Shown: positions 1 through 10,633 of the stretch, one piece after another | Position numbering within the stretch: position 1 is the first letter of the stretch | How the letters are laid out: every line of letters begins with the position of its first letter | Assembly (NCBI GenBank): GCA_025331435.1 | Contig: JAIWNI010000061.1 | Coordinates: 1-64,000, forward strand | Direction: 5' to 3' | Length of the DNA: 64,000 bases | From: Choanephora cucurbitarum | Lineage: Eukaryota > Mucoromycota > Mucoromycetes > Mucorales > Choanephoraceae | Translations under genes and position numbers: made by a program | The notes under the pieces: generated by a model | Told to the model about the DNA's origin: nothing | What the model saw: the letters and a program-made list of their open reading frames with translations, nothing else | The model's database searches: none

Positions 1-377
1 TGAGACGATTGCCTGGTGTGAGTCATGTGGATGTCTGTCGCTTCTGGCCCAATGAAGCTGAGTCTGTAGTAGGTTCCATTCATGTATTTGTTCAGGAAGG
101 CGTGAATGCACAAGAGACACGTCGTGCTGTCACTGAGTTATTTATGCATCATATTGATGGACTTAAAGAAATTTGTGTTCAAATCGAATCCGTTCATTCT
201 GCTCGTCTAACAAAGAAAGAAACACCTTATACACCTTATGAAGCCAATGCTCATAACATCAACTTTAGATCCACCTTACTTCCTCAACCTACCTTTGCCG
301 CCACCATTCCAATTGAACATCATTCTGCTCATTCTTCACCTGCCCTTCTACCTAAATCATTAAAAAAGAAAGATTGA
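1..377 (+). CDS. Cation diffusion facilitator zinc transporter, C-terminal end (partial)
   Basis: The open frame enters from the left edge (first full codon at base 3) and ends at TGA 375-377, so only about 124 C-terminal residues are present and the start is outside the window. The readable part runs VSHVDVCRFWP, then VGSIHVFVQEG, then a conserved end VQIES, which is the ferredoxin-like cytosolic C-terminal domain of CDF transporters. The FWP motif in the first strand is typical of the Msc2/ZnT5 subgroup, which loads zinc into the ER and Golgi. That subgroup assignment is inference, because the membrane segments are not visible. A 60-base gap separates it from the convergent zinc-finger gene. 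Confidence 0.7.
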   Translation, partial: RRLPGVSHVDVCRFWPNEAESVVGSIHVFVQEGVNAQETRRAVTELFMHHIDGLKEICVQIESVHSARLTKKETPYTPYEANAHNINFRSTLLPQPTFAATIPIEHHSAHSSPALLPKSLKKKD

Positions 378-437
378 AGTCATTTATAACAACCTATAGT
401 TTATTGATAATAAAGAAACAACTTTATAAGCAAGGGC

Positions 438-905
438 TTATTTGGCTTTAGGAAACAAGGACTTAAAATTGGCAACCAAGTCATCTACCATTTGCAACAG
501 ATCCCTCTCTTTCTGCTGGACTCTCTGTCTTCTGTTGTTTTCCCGTTCTTCTTCAGCTTCATTGCTCATTTCTTGTTGACGATCATTGTCTTCAGATTCT
601 TGTTGGCTGGATTCATAGTTAAAGCCTCTGGTATGAGCCTCGACTACATGACGCTTAAGAAGGCCACTGTCTTGAGGACATTCAAACCAACAGGAGGGGC
701 AGCCCAACTTGATGATAGTGGAATCATCTATTTGACTAGGATCAGTAATGTAACGTACATCTTTGGACTTGGGGCGGCTCTGACCAGTAGGTCTTGAGTT
801 AAGATGGATATCATGTCTTGCTTGAAGATGACGGATCAAGTAGGGGGCATTGGCAAACTCCCTGTGGCATTCGAAACAAGTGTTGGAAATGTAGACAGTA
901 GACAT
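438..905 (-). CDS. Two-finger C2H2 zinc-finger protein
   Basis: Intronless 155-residue protein. Finger 1 lies at residues 10-31 (C-x2-C-x12-H-x4-H; CFECHREF). Finger 2 is at about 69-91 (C-x2-C; GCPSCWFECP, then HVVEAH). The C-terminal third is a Glu/Gln/Arg-rich probable coiled coil (EEERENNRRQ) ending in VANFKSLFPKAK. The wide spacing and the acidic coiled coil do not match a classical tandem-finger transcription factor. A small nucleic-acid-binding or adaptor role is as likely. I do not recognise an orthologue. The start is the first ATG in frame, 905-903. It converges on the CDF transporter with about 60 bases between stop codons. Confidence 0.75.
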   Translation of the reverse strand: MSTVYISNTCFECHREFANAPYLIRHLQARHDIHLNSRPTGQSRPKSKDVRYITDPSQIDDSTIIKLGCPSCWFECPQDSGLLKRHVVEAHTRGFNYESSQQESEDNDRQQEMSNEAEEERENNRRQRVQQKERDLLQMVDDLVANFKSLFPKAK

Positions 906-1088
906 GGTAGATGAAACAAATAAAGAAGAAAACCATGCTGTTTGCCATGGTATTTATACATTGGTATTCTTTATCATTCACAACAGTCACATCAGTTCAT
1001 TGTTCTTTATACTCTCTTTCTTTATCCATTCAGATTAGCCAACTTTCTCTTTATTTCTTTGTTCTATTGATATGTACAGATTGCTTGT

Positions 1089-2907
1089 TTATTTCTTCTT
1101 TTTGCTGCTTGTCTTGATCTTTCGCTTCTTTTCTGCTTTAGGCAGCTTGTGTTTTCTACGCTCTCTAGCTTCCTCTTTAGCCTTTTGTTTTCGTTCTTTC
1201 TTTTCGTCTTTGTCTTCATTCTTCTTTCCTTTAGGTGTCTTTGTTCTCTTCTTATCATCTTCATCACTGTCTGAATCACCGCTATCATCACTTTCACTTT
1301 GTTCGTCTTCATTGTCATCATCTTGTTCTTGCTCGGACTCTGATTCGGATTGAACATTGAGTTGTTGCATTGATTGAGTGACACCTGTGCCTAATAAATC
1401 TGCATACACCAAACTCTTTCCTTCACCTTGTTCTACAATCAAGGTGTCTCTTTCAATATCAATGACTTCCTCCAAAGTGGTTGGTATATAAGACTTCATA
1501 AAGATTTCATCTTCAATCTTGTTGACCTCTAAATTAGGATTGGCTTGCATTTCTTCTTGAATCTAATTTATTGTTTAGTTTAGCAAAGAGCTCATTTCAT
1601 CATCTCTCACTAGCTTACCTTTTCTAAGCGAGCATCGACTTCTTCTTCTTCGTTACCAAATGTCACATCAGTCACAAACTTAAATAGTTCAACCACACTC
1701 ATCACACGAACACCCTTTTTAGCAAAGAAATCGGTGACATTCAAAAGATCCTTTCTCAAAAACTCAGAAGCATGGGGATGATCATGTTCAACGGATTGAG
1801 ACACATCAATAATGTACAGTTTACGTGAATGGTACCTATATACATATATGAGATACAATCGCAACTTGTCTAGACATTACACTTACAGAATATTATATTC
1901 ACTTAAATCAGCATGCACCAATTTACAGACTTGATACATGGTACGCACATTCTTGACAAGCTGATAATAAAGCGTAGGAAATCTGGATTCTTCAATCTGA
2001 GCATCTTTTAAACGAGGGTAGGCCCATCCATTCTTATCACCTAGGAAATCCATGACAAGCACATGCATTCTGAGAACCAAGGCATTAGGTGAAGGAATAC
2101 CTGCCTGCTGAAGACGTCTCAAGTTTCTCATTTCCTTCTCGGCCCAGACCTTGACCATCTTTCGAGGATTGGATTTACTGTAACCATGTCTGAATCGATA
2201 TTCACCCGTCACATAACGATCACGATCCTTGAAGGTCAAGATAGATGTCTTGTAGACCTTGATGGCACGATGTTGGCCATCTTCAGTCATGGCATGATAC
2301 ACATTGGCTTCTTTACCTGTACTGATACAGCCGTTGATTTCATAAAAGATACCCTTATTCAACATCTTGAACAGAATGATACGTGTACGAGGATCCAACA
2401 CTTGTTCGACCGTAGCTCTGTCTGCTTTGTCCTTCTGTACTGTCTTTTCACCACTGGCCTTTTTTGAACTCAATTTGATATCACTGGCAACAGAAGAACT
2501 GATCTTTGAAGGATTGTAATCCTGTCCAATATGAATACGACTGGCAAAATGACCTAAACTATCGATTTGACTTTCCAACATTTGCTTTTTATCGCTTGTG
2601 GTCACTTGTTGTTGTTGTTTAGGTGCTACCTTCTTGTTGACAGCAGGTGCTGGTTTATCTGTAGAGGCAGTAGGGGCAATTTGTTGACGAAGCTTATTGT
2701 ATTGTTTGGTAAAGTCTTTGAAATAATCATCAATTGATGCTTGAAGAAAAGCCTTCCATATGTCTTACCTCCAGTAGCATTATCCCACATGTCTGTATCA
2801 TTGAGCTCATCGTCTAAATAATCATCGTAATCGTCTTCATCCTCATATTCCTCGGCGTATATCTCATGAGGCTTTTCCTCTGTAGTGTGTTTCTCGAGAT
2901 CTGTCAT
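1089..2907 (-). CDS. RIO1: RIO1 atypical serine/threonine kinase
   Basis: Four exons at about 2907-2769, 2715-1887, 1835-1619 and 1562-1089. Lengths sum to 1,659 nt, giving 552 residues. The N-terminus is acidic ([13 protein letters not shown]). The kinase core has the RIO nucleotide loop [14 protein letters not shown] lysine AIKVYKTS, hinge region [18 protein letters not shown], catalytic loop [10 protein letters not shown] (split by intron 2) and metal-binding segment [13 protein letters not shown]. These are signature RIO1 blocks. The C-terminus is strongly charged, first Asp/Glu/Ser-rich then Lys-rich, as in yeast and human RIO1. The family acts in cytoplasmic maturation of the 40S subunit. 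Intron 1 is 53 nt and needs the acceptor before ACTTTACC; a 29-nt alternative also keeps frame. Confidence 0.93.
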
Positions 2908-3007
2908 GGCAAATAAGTTGAGAAAAAAAAAAACTTTTTGTTAAAAAAGAAAAGAAAGCCAGCCACTTGAAAGAAAAAGCAGTAGCTGAGCTTTTATTTT
3001 ATGTTTT

Positions 3008-4472
3008 TCAAAGTGTCCATGGATTTTGAGCTAATCCATGTGTCAATAACTCTAATTGACCATCTTCATTTACAACCACAATATCTTCTAATCGAATACC
3101 AAACTCATTGGTCACATAAATACCAGGCTCTACACTAAAGGTCATGCCCGGGGCCAAGAATTGGTCATGGTTTCCTTGATTCATATAAGGATCTTCATGC
3201 ATCAACAAGCCGATACCATGGCCCAATCGGTGCGTAAAATAATCGCCATAACCTCCCGCTTTGATGATATCGCGCGCTGTCAAATCCACTTGAGCACAGG
3301 ACATACCCTTGTTGACACGATTCAATACATTTTCTTGTGCTCGACGAACAGGATACCAAGCATCTTCTATCGTTTGGTTTTGACCTCGGTTGCCCATAAA
3401 GAAAGTGCGTGTGGTATCCGATTGATAACCTAGTCCCCACTTGATTTAATATCCCACCATGATGTGACATGTCGTTTTATCTTACCTAGCAATTCTCCTC
3501 CTGTATCGATCAAGACAGTACTTTGCTTAGTTACTTTCTTTTGACTCGAAGATCCATGAGGCAAAGCTGCATTTTCGTCTACCAAAGCAAGTACCCACGT
3601 ATTCGTCAAACCAGCCTTATGAAGTGTGCGTTCCATCAATCGCTGAATATCAAATTCGGTCATGCCCACCTGAATATGAGGACGCACTGTACGGATCGCC
3701 ATCTCAGTGACTGTATTGGCACATCGCATAATATCCAATTCAGCTGCTGATTTGATCATACGTAGTCGACGAATCGATTGAGGTGCCATCTGAACATCAA
3801 GCGCTAGATCCTTCATACCCTGATAGATAAACAAACGAGCATCTTGTTCTACCAGTACCTTGGACTTGTTCTGAAAGATGGACTGGACGGCTTCAAAGGG
3901 AGATCCATGCTCAAGCCATTCTACAAGATTTACCTGAATGTCCTTGTGCAAGTGCGCTTGTTTCAGACTCTCCTGAGCTCGCGTGGCCTCAAAAGCAGGT
4001 GTCACGATGGTCATACGAATGCCTGTGGATGCATTTGAGTCTCGTTGAAGGACTGTCATGAAGGGACGCTCTGTCAGTTCCCAATGAATGTTGGCATAAT
4101 AGATCATAGAGGCACCTCCTTCCATGATCAACGCATCGGCCTGTTCTTCCTTGAGTGCCTTAGCCAGTCGCGCATGGCGACCGAGATATTCGTCTGGTTG
4201 AATGGGCTTGATATGAGCACAGTATCCCTCCAATGGACCTGTATCGATGGTGCTGCGTTGTCTTTGTTGCAAGAACCAAGTTCCACCTGCTAATACCAAC
4301 AAAACTGAAAATGCCATCAAACCACGCAAGGCCTATAATAATAGTGGTTAGATACTATCCTGTTTTAGCACATATCTTTTGTTACCATGGTACTCTTCTT
4401 AAGTTGGCTCCAATGACTCGCACTCGGTCCAGAACGATGAACTAAAGGCCTTTGTTCTTCTTCGGAAGCCAT
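3008..4472 (-). CDS. Membrane-anchored M24 (Xaa-Pro) aminopeptidase
   Basis: Three exons: 4472-4386 (29 residues), 4332 to about 3484, and about 3430-3008, giving roughly 450 residues. Exon 1 begins MASEEEQRPL. A single hydrophobic anchor follows (GLMAFSVLLVLAGGTWFL), suggesting a type II membrane protein. The creatinase-type N-domain precedes a complete M24 metal site: first Asp in VLIDTGGELLG, second in GYQSDTTRTF (joined by splicing), His in HRLGHGIGLLMHEDP, Glu in SVEPGIY and Glu in IRLEDIVVV. The family removes N-terminal residues preceding proline using two divalent metals. The membrane anchor is less usual than the soluble cytosolic forms. Exact substrate cannot be told from sequence. 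Confidence 0.9.
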
Positions 4473-5153
4473 GACTCGAGAATAAATATATATTTTTTTT
4501 AGACAAAAGAAAAATAAGAAAAAGATACAGTGCGAAATTCTAAATTCAGAATTGCATAAAAAGATACGCTGTGATTCAAAGTGTCCCGAGCTCCCATTTT
4601 TTTTCCTTCTTATTTATTCCAAACCTATCCCAACAGTGCAGAATTTTCCCGATTATAGCTTAACTCAATAGAAGCGATAGTCTGTTGAGCCCTACCATAC
4701 TCCCTTTTTTGCTGTACAAGAAGAGAAGAAGAATACAAAGAGAGAGAAAGGGAAATATATATCTATCCATCACAGACGATCAAGCGATTCTGAAATAGAT
4801 CGGGCAGATTGAGTTTAAATCCAACAAGCCCTGAAGTTACTCAAGTACACAATGAGTGTCTTATACATGATTACTCAGTTGATATAGTCAATTCCTCTGA
4901 CCCCTTAGCAGCTCTCTATACCAAGGTATCTCTCTATCTGCCTCTGTACCTGGCTCATCTGAAGATTTCGAATAGGTAAAAAGAGAAAAGGCGAATTTTG
5001 TCTATAAGAGTGAAAATAGAATTTACTTTGAGGACCGGGCGTTGAATGCATTCTTCTCAAAAAGGAAATGCCTAAGTGTTCAGCGAAAGAAAGAAAGGAA
5101 GAAGAAAAAAATATTTCAGGCCCTTTTTTTTCACTTATAGAACTTTAGTTGTC
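4473..5153. other. Divergent intergenic region, no gene seen
   Basis: This 681-base stretch lies between two divergently transcribed start codons, so it should carry both promoters. It holds poly-T and poly-A runs and purine-rich tracts near 4720-4760. I see no coding or RNA gene. Confidence 0.5.
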
Positions 5154-5597
5154 ATGTCCAATAAACGTAGTCGTTCACCATCTGTTGAAAGAGACCAAGA
5201 TCTAACAAAGCGTGCTCGTCATGATGAAAGCCTACTATCAGAGCTATCACAAGTACTCAACACAATCAAATCAACGCCATCTTCAGGTGAGATCTCTGCA
5301 GAAGTGATGGAAACCTTCAAGATTCTGCTGTTAGAGATCGATCGTTTATCTGCAGATAGCGCAGAAGCAAGGCGTGTGAAACAAGAAAGCGAACTCTGCC
5401 TTGAATCTTGGTTTGATGACTTGCTTGCTCAATGTGAGGCTGATGGCGAACTTGATTTCGATCTGGCCAGTGATGAAGAGAGCGCGATTGCCTTTGCTAT
5501 TCAAGAGCAAAAGCATGGGGACGAAGAAGAAGACGAAGAGGATGAGGAAATCATCATTGTCGATGATGAAAGTTCAGAGCCTCTTGCAGTTCTATAG
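5154..5597 (+). CDS. Small acidic protein of unknown function
   Basis: Intronless, 147 residues. The frame is open upstream to 5076, but the ATG at 5154 (MSNKRSRSPSVERD) is chosen because the upstream part is low-complexity KKKYFRPFFF-type translation of a purine tract. The N-terminus is Arg/Ser-rich (KRSRSPS), resembling a nuclear or SR-like segment. The middle is predicted helical (EVMETFKILLLEIDRLSADSAEARRVKQE). The C-terminus is very acidic (GDEEEDEEDEEIIIVDDESS). No enzymatic motif is visible. The basic Ser-rich head and acidic tail suggest a nuclear adaptor or histone/RNP-binding protein, but that is inference only. Confidence 0.6.
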   Translation: MSNKRSRSPSVERDQDLTKRARHDESLLSELSQVLNTIKSTPSSGEISAEVMETFKILLLEIDRLSADSAEARRVKQESELCLESWFDDLLAQCEADGELDFDLASDEESAIAFAIQEQKHGDEEEDEEDEEIIIVDDESSEPLAVL

Positions 5598-6058
5598 GCT
5601 ATATCGGTAAGCATAGTTTTGTTGTCGTCTGCTTAGAGTCAAAGTTAACCTATTTTAAACACAAGTTAGATTTGACACACACACACACACACTCTCTCTC
5701 TTTTCTTTCCTCCCTCCAATGATCTTTTGTTTGATAAGATCATTTGAATGACGTACATAGTTATCTCCCCTTTTTATTATTATTTGCTATTCAAAAAAGA
5801 AAAAAGTTGAATACCAATGCGTTTATTGAACAATAAACGTAACTCCAAAAACACATTATAACCATTGAATTACACGGAGGGAGACAGAAAACAAAGAAAA
5901 GGGCGGAAACAAATAATCAAGCAGTGATTTCTTATTTAAAAAAAAGGTAGCCTATATGCGTTCTATGATGACAGGTATTGTATAGTAGGTAAGTTCAAAA
6001 GAAAAAAGGGTTTATTTGCATGGTAATATACATTAAGAATAAAAAAAATAAAGCGAGA
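5598..6058. repeat. Convergent intergenic spacer with (CA)n(CT)n microsatellite
   Basis: 461 bases between convergent stop codons. A compound dinucleotide run (CA then CT) sits at about 5675-5700. Poly-A signals of AATAAA type occur near 5830 and 6040. Nothing else is recognised. Confidence 0.7.
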
Positions 6059-7569
6059 TTAATCCCAACCACCAACATCTAAACCAGTGCCTGTATTGCT
6101 TTCTTTTTCTTTCTTTTCTTTCTCTAATTCAGCAATAACATCATTTGTTGTAGTTGCCTTCTTGGTCTTGATCTTCTTGGTCTTGTCAACCACACCCAAG
6201 ACACCTGTCTGTGCCTTTGTGACAGGTGTAGGAAGCACAGGCTCAACTGCCTTCTTTGGCTTCTCTACCTTGACTTCCACCTTGGTTTCTACCTTGACTT
6301 CCTTCTGAGCCTTCTTCTTTTCCTCGGGCTTCAAGAAGAACATGTCCTTATCATCTGTCTTCTTCTTTTTCTTCAACACAGGCTTATCTTCTAATGTATC
6401 TGAAGATCGCTTGGATTTCACAGGCTCTTCCTTGGTCTTGCGTTGCTTGTTAGGACGAGACACAAGTTCATCCATCAAGACATCACCCTCTGCATCCAAT
6501 TTCTTTTTTTCTTTCTTTTCCTTTTGAAGCTTGATACGCTTAAGACGTTGCTTTTTTTCTAATAGATTGACATTCTCTCTCTGCTTCTTTTTACGTAACA
6601 AAAACTTGGGATCAAATCGTTCGCCATCTAAGATACGAAGGGAAGGCACCAAGTCCAATACCTTTGTTGTTGGATTAGTCAAAAGATACTGTGTGGTTTT
6701 ACTTTTTCTCTTTTTTTTTTTTACCTTTTCAAGGTAATCTTTTTTCTTTGTGATAGGATTTCCTTTGAGATTCAGGTTGTGCAAGTGCAACAGGGATCCA
6801 ATAGGTGCAATATCACTCCACTCTGCCAATTGGTTGTTGCCAAAATCTAAAATCTCAATAGCATTACATTTTCTTAAGGTCTCGGGTATCTGTTTGATTT
6901 GGTTGTCATTCAATCGAAGTTCTTTTAGTAGTACATTATAAGTCAAATCAGGTACTTGAGACAGTTGGTTATGAGCAGCCGATAATTTAGTGAGTTCTGC
7001 CAGACTGGACAATCGAGGTACTGTATCAATCTTATTATGCGAGATAACTAACATGGAGTTTAGATAAACACTAGGACAACGCTTGTTTCTTTTTTTTACC
7101 TAATGTGTTCAATTGAAGTAAAGGCTCAATGTTTTCCACTTCCAATAGATCATTGTTGCTTAAAATCAATGCCTTTAGTTGCTTAAGACGAGTCAAATGA
7201 GGACTCATATGAACTAATTCGTTATTACTCAAGTTGAGGACTAACAAATAGGTGGTTAGGAAGTAGAAGATTGAGCAGAGAATGATTGGCTTATTTACCA
7301 TGAAGTGTCTGAAAGTGTTGAAAACCGGTGAAATCCTTGAATTGATTATGAGAGAGGTTCAACAGTGTGAGTTTCTCCAGGTCTCTGAGACCAACGATCG
7401 ATTGTTCATTGGCAAGTTGGTTATTGGAGAGGTTGAGTTTTCTAAGTTCTTTACAGAAAGAGATATCTTCTATCTGACTAACATCTTTTCCTGTGACTTT
7501 GATGTCTTTCAAGTTTTCTAAAGGTTGATCTGGATAGATCTCGTTAAGAAGATTTCGAGTTAATTTCAT
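6059..7569 (-). CDS. Leucine-rich-repeat protein with Lys-rich (nucleolar-type) tail
   Basis: Four exons are proposed. Exon 1 starts at ATG 7569. Exon joins restore continuous SDS22-like repeats: LRKLNLSNNQL, LTLLNLSHNQF, VLNLSNNEL, LKALILSNNDL, LVISHNKIDTVP, LTKLSAAHNQL, LKELRLNDNQI, IEILDFGNNQL and LHNLNLKGNPI. The third intron, about 63 nt in the region 6675-6740, is a multiple of three and has no stop. Removing it gives DYLEKVLDLVPSLRILDGE, a normal LRR C-terminal cap. The rest is very basic (KKKQRENVNLLEKKQRLKRIK, KKKKKTDDKD) and ends LDVGGWD. LRR folds bind protein partners. The Lys-rich tail suggests nucleolar localisation, which is inference. The named orthologue is not certain. Confidence 0.8.
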
Positions 7570-7922
7570 TGATAGAATCCAAAAGAAAAAATATTCAGAA
7601 TCAAAGCTTGTTTTAATTTTTTATAATACAATAGCAGTCCTAAAAGGTTTATGTTCTTGACATTATATCAAAGTAAGAAAGGTGTCTCAACAACTAAGGC
7701 ATGAGTCTCTTTGATTCCTTTAAAGAAATACTAGAAAAAAAGAAGAAAATAAACAAAAGGAAAAGTCAAGGCAAAGAACGAGTTCGAACTGGTTACCATG
7801 GTTTCCAGACAACTAGGCGAGAAGTGTAAATTTCCATAAAAAGATTTTTTTTTCTAAAATCAATGGAGTTTTCTCTCACTCTCTCTTTTTTTTTCTTAAA
7901 GTCAGAAGAATAGCGATCCAAG
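7570..7922. promoter_or_regulatory. Divergent promoter region between LRR gene and CTK3
   Basis: 353 bases between two divergent ATGs, AT-rich with poly-A/T runs and a CTCTCT tract at about 7875-7890 just before CTK3. No RNA gene was found. The only tRNA-arm-like string (agttcgaact near 7779) lacks a cloverleaf around it. Confidence 0.45.
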
Positions 7923-8967
7923 ATGTCAGCAGAATCAGATCCCTTTGAATGTCGCTTGGAATTCATTGAACTCTTAAAGAAAGTAAACGCCTCACAACAA
8001 TCAATACACAAGGCAGCGATTTATGCGATGCGACATCGAAAATTATCTGAAGATCTCTATAGTTGTCTTGTAGAAGAACTAGAGCAGGTAAATCTTATGC
8101 TTCTATTTATGTGCGTGTATATCTATGTTTCTATAAAAAAGAAGTTTATATACCATTTGATATCATAAAAAAAAGAACTTGAATAATGATGCGTTTCTTT
8201 TTTGTTTTGGGGGTTTTTTTTCATGTTATTATTTTCATTTTGTTGTCCCTCTCTTAGGCAACATTAAATGCTCGATTAAATATGATCTATGTCTTGGACG
8301 CCATTTTCTCGGCGAGTCAGAAATCAAAGTTCACTGGCTACATTGATCTCACACGACCTGATTTGCCTCGAATTATACATGCCGTGGTAGCGAATGGACC
8401 TAAAGGCGTTGTCAATATACCCAACACGCAAAAAGTATTATATTGTTACAGACAACCAAGATTCTTGTTATTGATCATTTTGACTTTCTCTTTAGATTAT
8501 CAGTAATTGGAAACGAAAACAGTATTTTGAAGCAGACATCCTAGAAGAAGCAGAACGGCCTTTGATTGAATGTGCTTCAAAGTAAGTTGCGAGCTAGTGA
8601 AGCAATGTATATTAACGTGTCATTTCAGTTTAAATCCAGAGCAATGCGCAACGGAAGAATCTGAATCCATGTCAAAAGACGATATCCTTAGACGCATGGA
8701 AGAAGATAGAGAAAGAGTAAGCTCAAAAAGAGATAAGAGGAAGAAAATGGAACTGATATCATAAAAATTTAGCACAAACGATCCCGAGAAGAGATTTGGA
8801 TAAGACCACCTGATGAAAGTAAAGATGCCGAATTTGAAGAGATTTGGGACTCAATTGATGTACTTGACCCTGAATATGATTATGAAAGTATGATGGTGCA
8901 GAATATGCTTAGATTGCCCACTTATGCCTGGCATACTATGTTAAGCCAAAGATCCAATACAGCATAA
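7923..8967 (+). CDS. CTK3: CTD kinase subunit gamma (CTK3-like)
   Basis: Five exons: 7923-8087, 8258-8434, 8496-8581, 8629-8716 and 8773-8967. The first intron is unusually long here, about 170 nt. The N-terminal half is a CID/RPR-type helical domain: DPFECRLEFIELLKKVNASQ, SEDLYSCLVEELEQ, ATLNARLNMIYVLDAIF, then IISNWKRKQYFEADILEEAE. This order matches the CTK3 N-terminal family. CTK3 is the accessory subunit of the CTDK-I kinase (CTK1-CTK2-CTK3), which phosphorylates Ser2 of the RNA polymerase II CTD during elongation. The C-terminal part (IWDSIDVLDPEYDYE) ends at TAA 8965-8967. All splice joins keep frame. Confidence 0.88.
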
Positions 8968-9133
8968 GTTATGTTTGCGTGAGAAATAAAAATGGCTTGA
9001 CCTTTTATTTGTAAGACCGGTTTGTTTGAGCTATTTATTTTTATATTTTTCTATATAAAGAATTTACACATTGATCCTCTTTCACTTTCTTCTTCTTTTT
9101 TTTTCTCTGTTTTCTGGCTTGTTTCTATTAAAC

Positions 9134-10389
9134 ATGATGATGGTTCATCCTTTGCTTGTATCCAATCATGCTGATCTTCAAATTGTCTTAGAAGAAGATC
9201 ATGTCATCTTGTATGGTACGCCCGAAGAATCAGCAGGCGTAATGTTGAAGGGCCATGTCATGTTGAATTGCTTTGGACAGACAAAAGTGAAGTCTATTAA
9301 ATTGAAATTTACAAGCATTGCCCAAGTGAGTTGGACAGAAGGTAAAAGGAGTTTAGGATTGAATTCAGCGGATGATTGATCACCCTATCTCTCTTAGTCT
9401 TTGACACTAAATCAAAGCATAAACAACATAAAGCGGAACATCTGATTATTGAAAAAGAATGGACATTCATTGAATTCAAAAAGAAAGTTCATTGCTTTCA
9501 ACCTGGGCAATACAAATGGTATAACGCATCTAAAGCACCGAACAAATGATATTCATTTTCTTAAAAAGGGAATTTCAGTTACCATTGCCAGGCAATCTAC
9601 CTATTTCAGTCAAACACACATTAGGCAAGATTGAATATCAATTCAGAGCCTATTGCGACCGTCCTGCCTTTTCTTCAAACTATATGGCTCACACTCTCTT
9701 GACATTGAATCGAATGCTCTTTCCCTTGGATCTAAGTGACTCAGTCGTCATCAGCAATAGATGGGCGGGTAAAGTCAATTACGATATCAGCATTCCCTCC
9801 AAGTGGTACAGTCCAGACACGATCATTCCCGTAGCGATTGACCTAGAGCCCATTGCCTATCAGCTCACTGTCAAGTCGGTCTGTCTGACCCTAAAAGAGT
9901 ATATTACAGGCCATGTGTCTGGCAAACACAAGACACAAGGGAAAAAGTTGCGTCGGATACGTGACGATCAGTTTGTGTCTTCAGGCGATGGTCATTGGAT
10001 CAAAACGATCTTCTTGCCTATACCCACTGAATTAAACTTTGATATGCAGAGTGAACTGATTCAGGTGAAACATAAGATCACATTAACCATTGCTCTAGCT
10101 AATTTTGATGGTCATATCTCTGGTAAGAAAAAAAAATCATTGCTTATATAGTGTATTGTATATTTTAACCTATGTTTGTTTAGAACTCAAGGCAGCTATT
10201 CCTGTCACGATAGCACCACCTATGGAAGAAGAGGGTAATATCTTGCCTGCTTACCAAGAGAATAGTCCATCTACATTGGCATATGTTTCTTATTCACAAT
10301 TGCCTTCTTATTCACCTCCTTTCATTTCTTCTGATATACGGTGTGGTTCAGATGTACTTCCTACCTATGAATCAGCCATTACTGCTTAA
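9134..10389 (+). CDS. Alpha-arrestin (ART/ARRDC-type) protein
   Basis: Four exons: 9134-9341, 9398-9518, 9569-10122 and 10184-10389, encoding about 362 residues. The arrestin N-domain reads DLQIVLEEDHVILYGTPEES, then VMLKGHVMLNCFGQTKVKS, and the conserved join YKWEFQLPLPGNLPISV created by intron 2. The arrestin C-domain follows (VVISNRWAGKVNYDISIPSK; VPVAIDLEP-type strands; IKTIFLPIPTEL). The tail holds PPAYQEN-like and LPSYSPP and LPTYESA motifs. The PxY motifs are the type that recruits Nedd4/Rsp5 WW domains, so the likely role is linking ubiquitin ligase to membrane transporters for endocytosis. The target is unknown. Confidence 0.88.
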
Positions 10390-10633
10390 GAATAGCTAAC
10401 TAGATATACCTAACTTTGTTAAATAAAACTGTACTGAATGAACACCACATTTTCCTTTTTGGAGCATTCATAACCATCTAACCGTTTAGCCCCATTCTCT
10501 CTAAATATCAGACTAGCTTAAAAATTAGTGCTTAACCAAATTTAGAATTTTCTATAAATGTCAAACTGAAATTTAATACAATGAAATAATAATAGAGAGG
10601 GTCTAAATTGATGATAGATTTACAAAAACGATG

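Noticed and set aside
492..797. 101-codon plus-strand frame
   Set aside because: Antisense to the C2H2 finger gene.
7765..7800. tRNA T-arm-like string agttcgaact
   Set aside because: No acceptor stem or anticodon arm could be folded around it.
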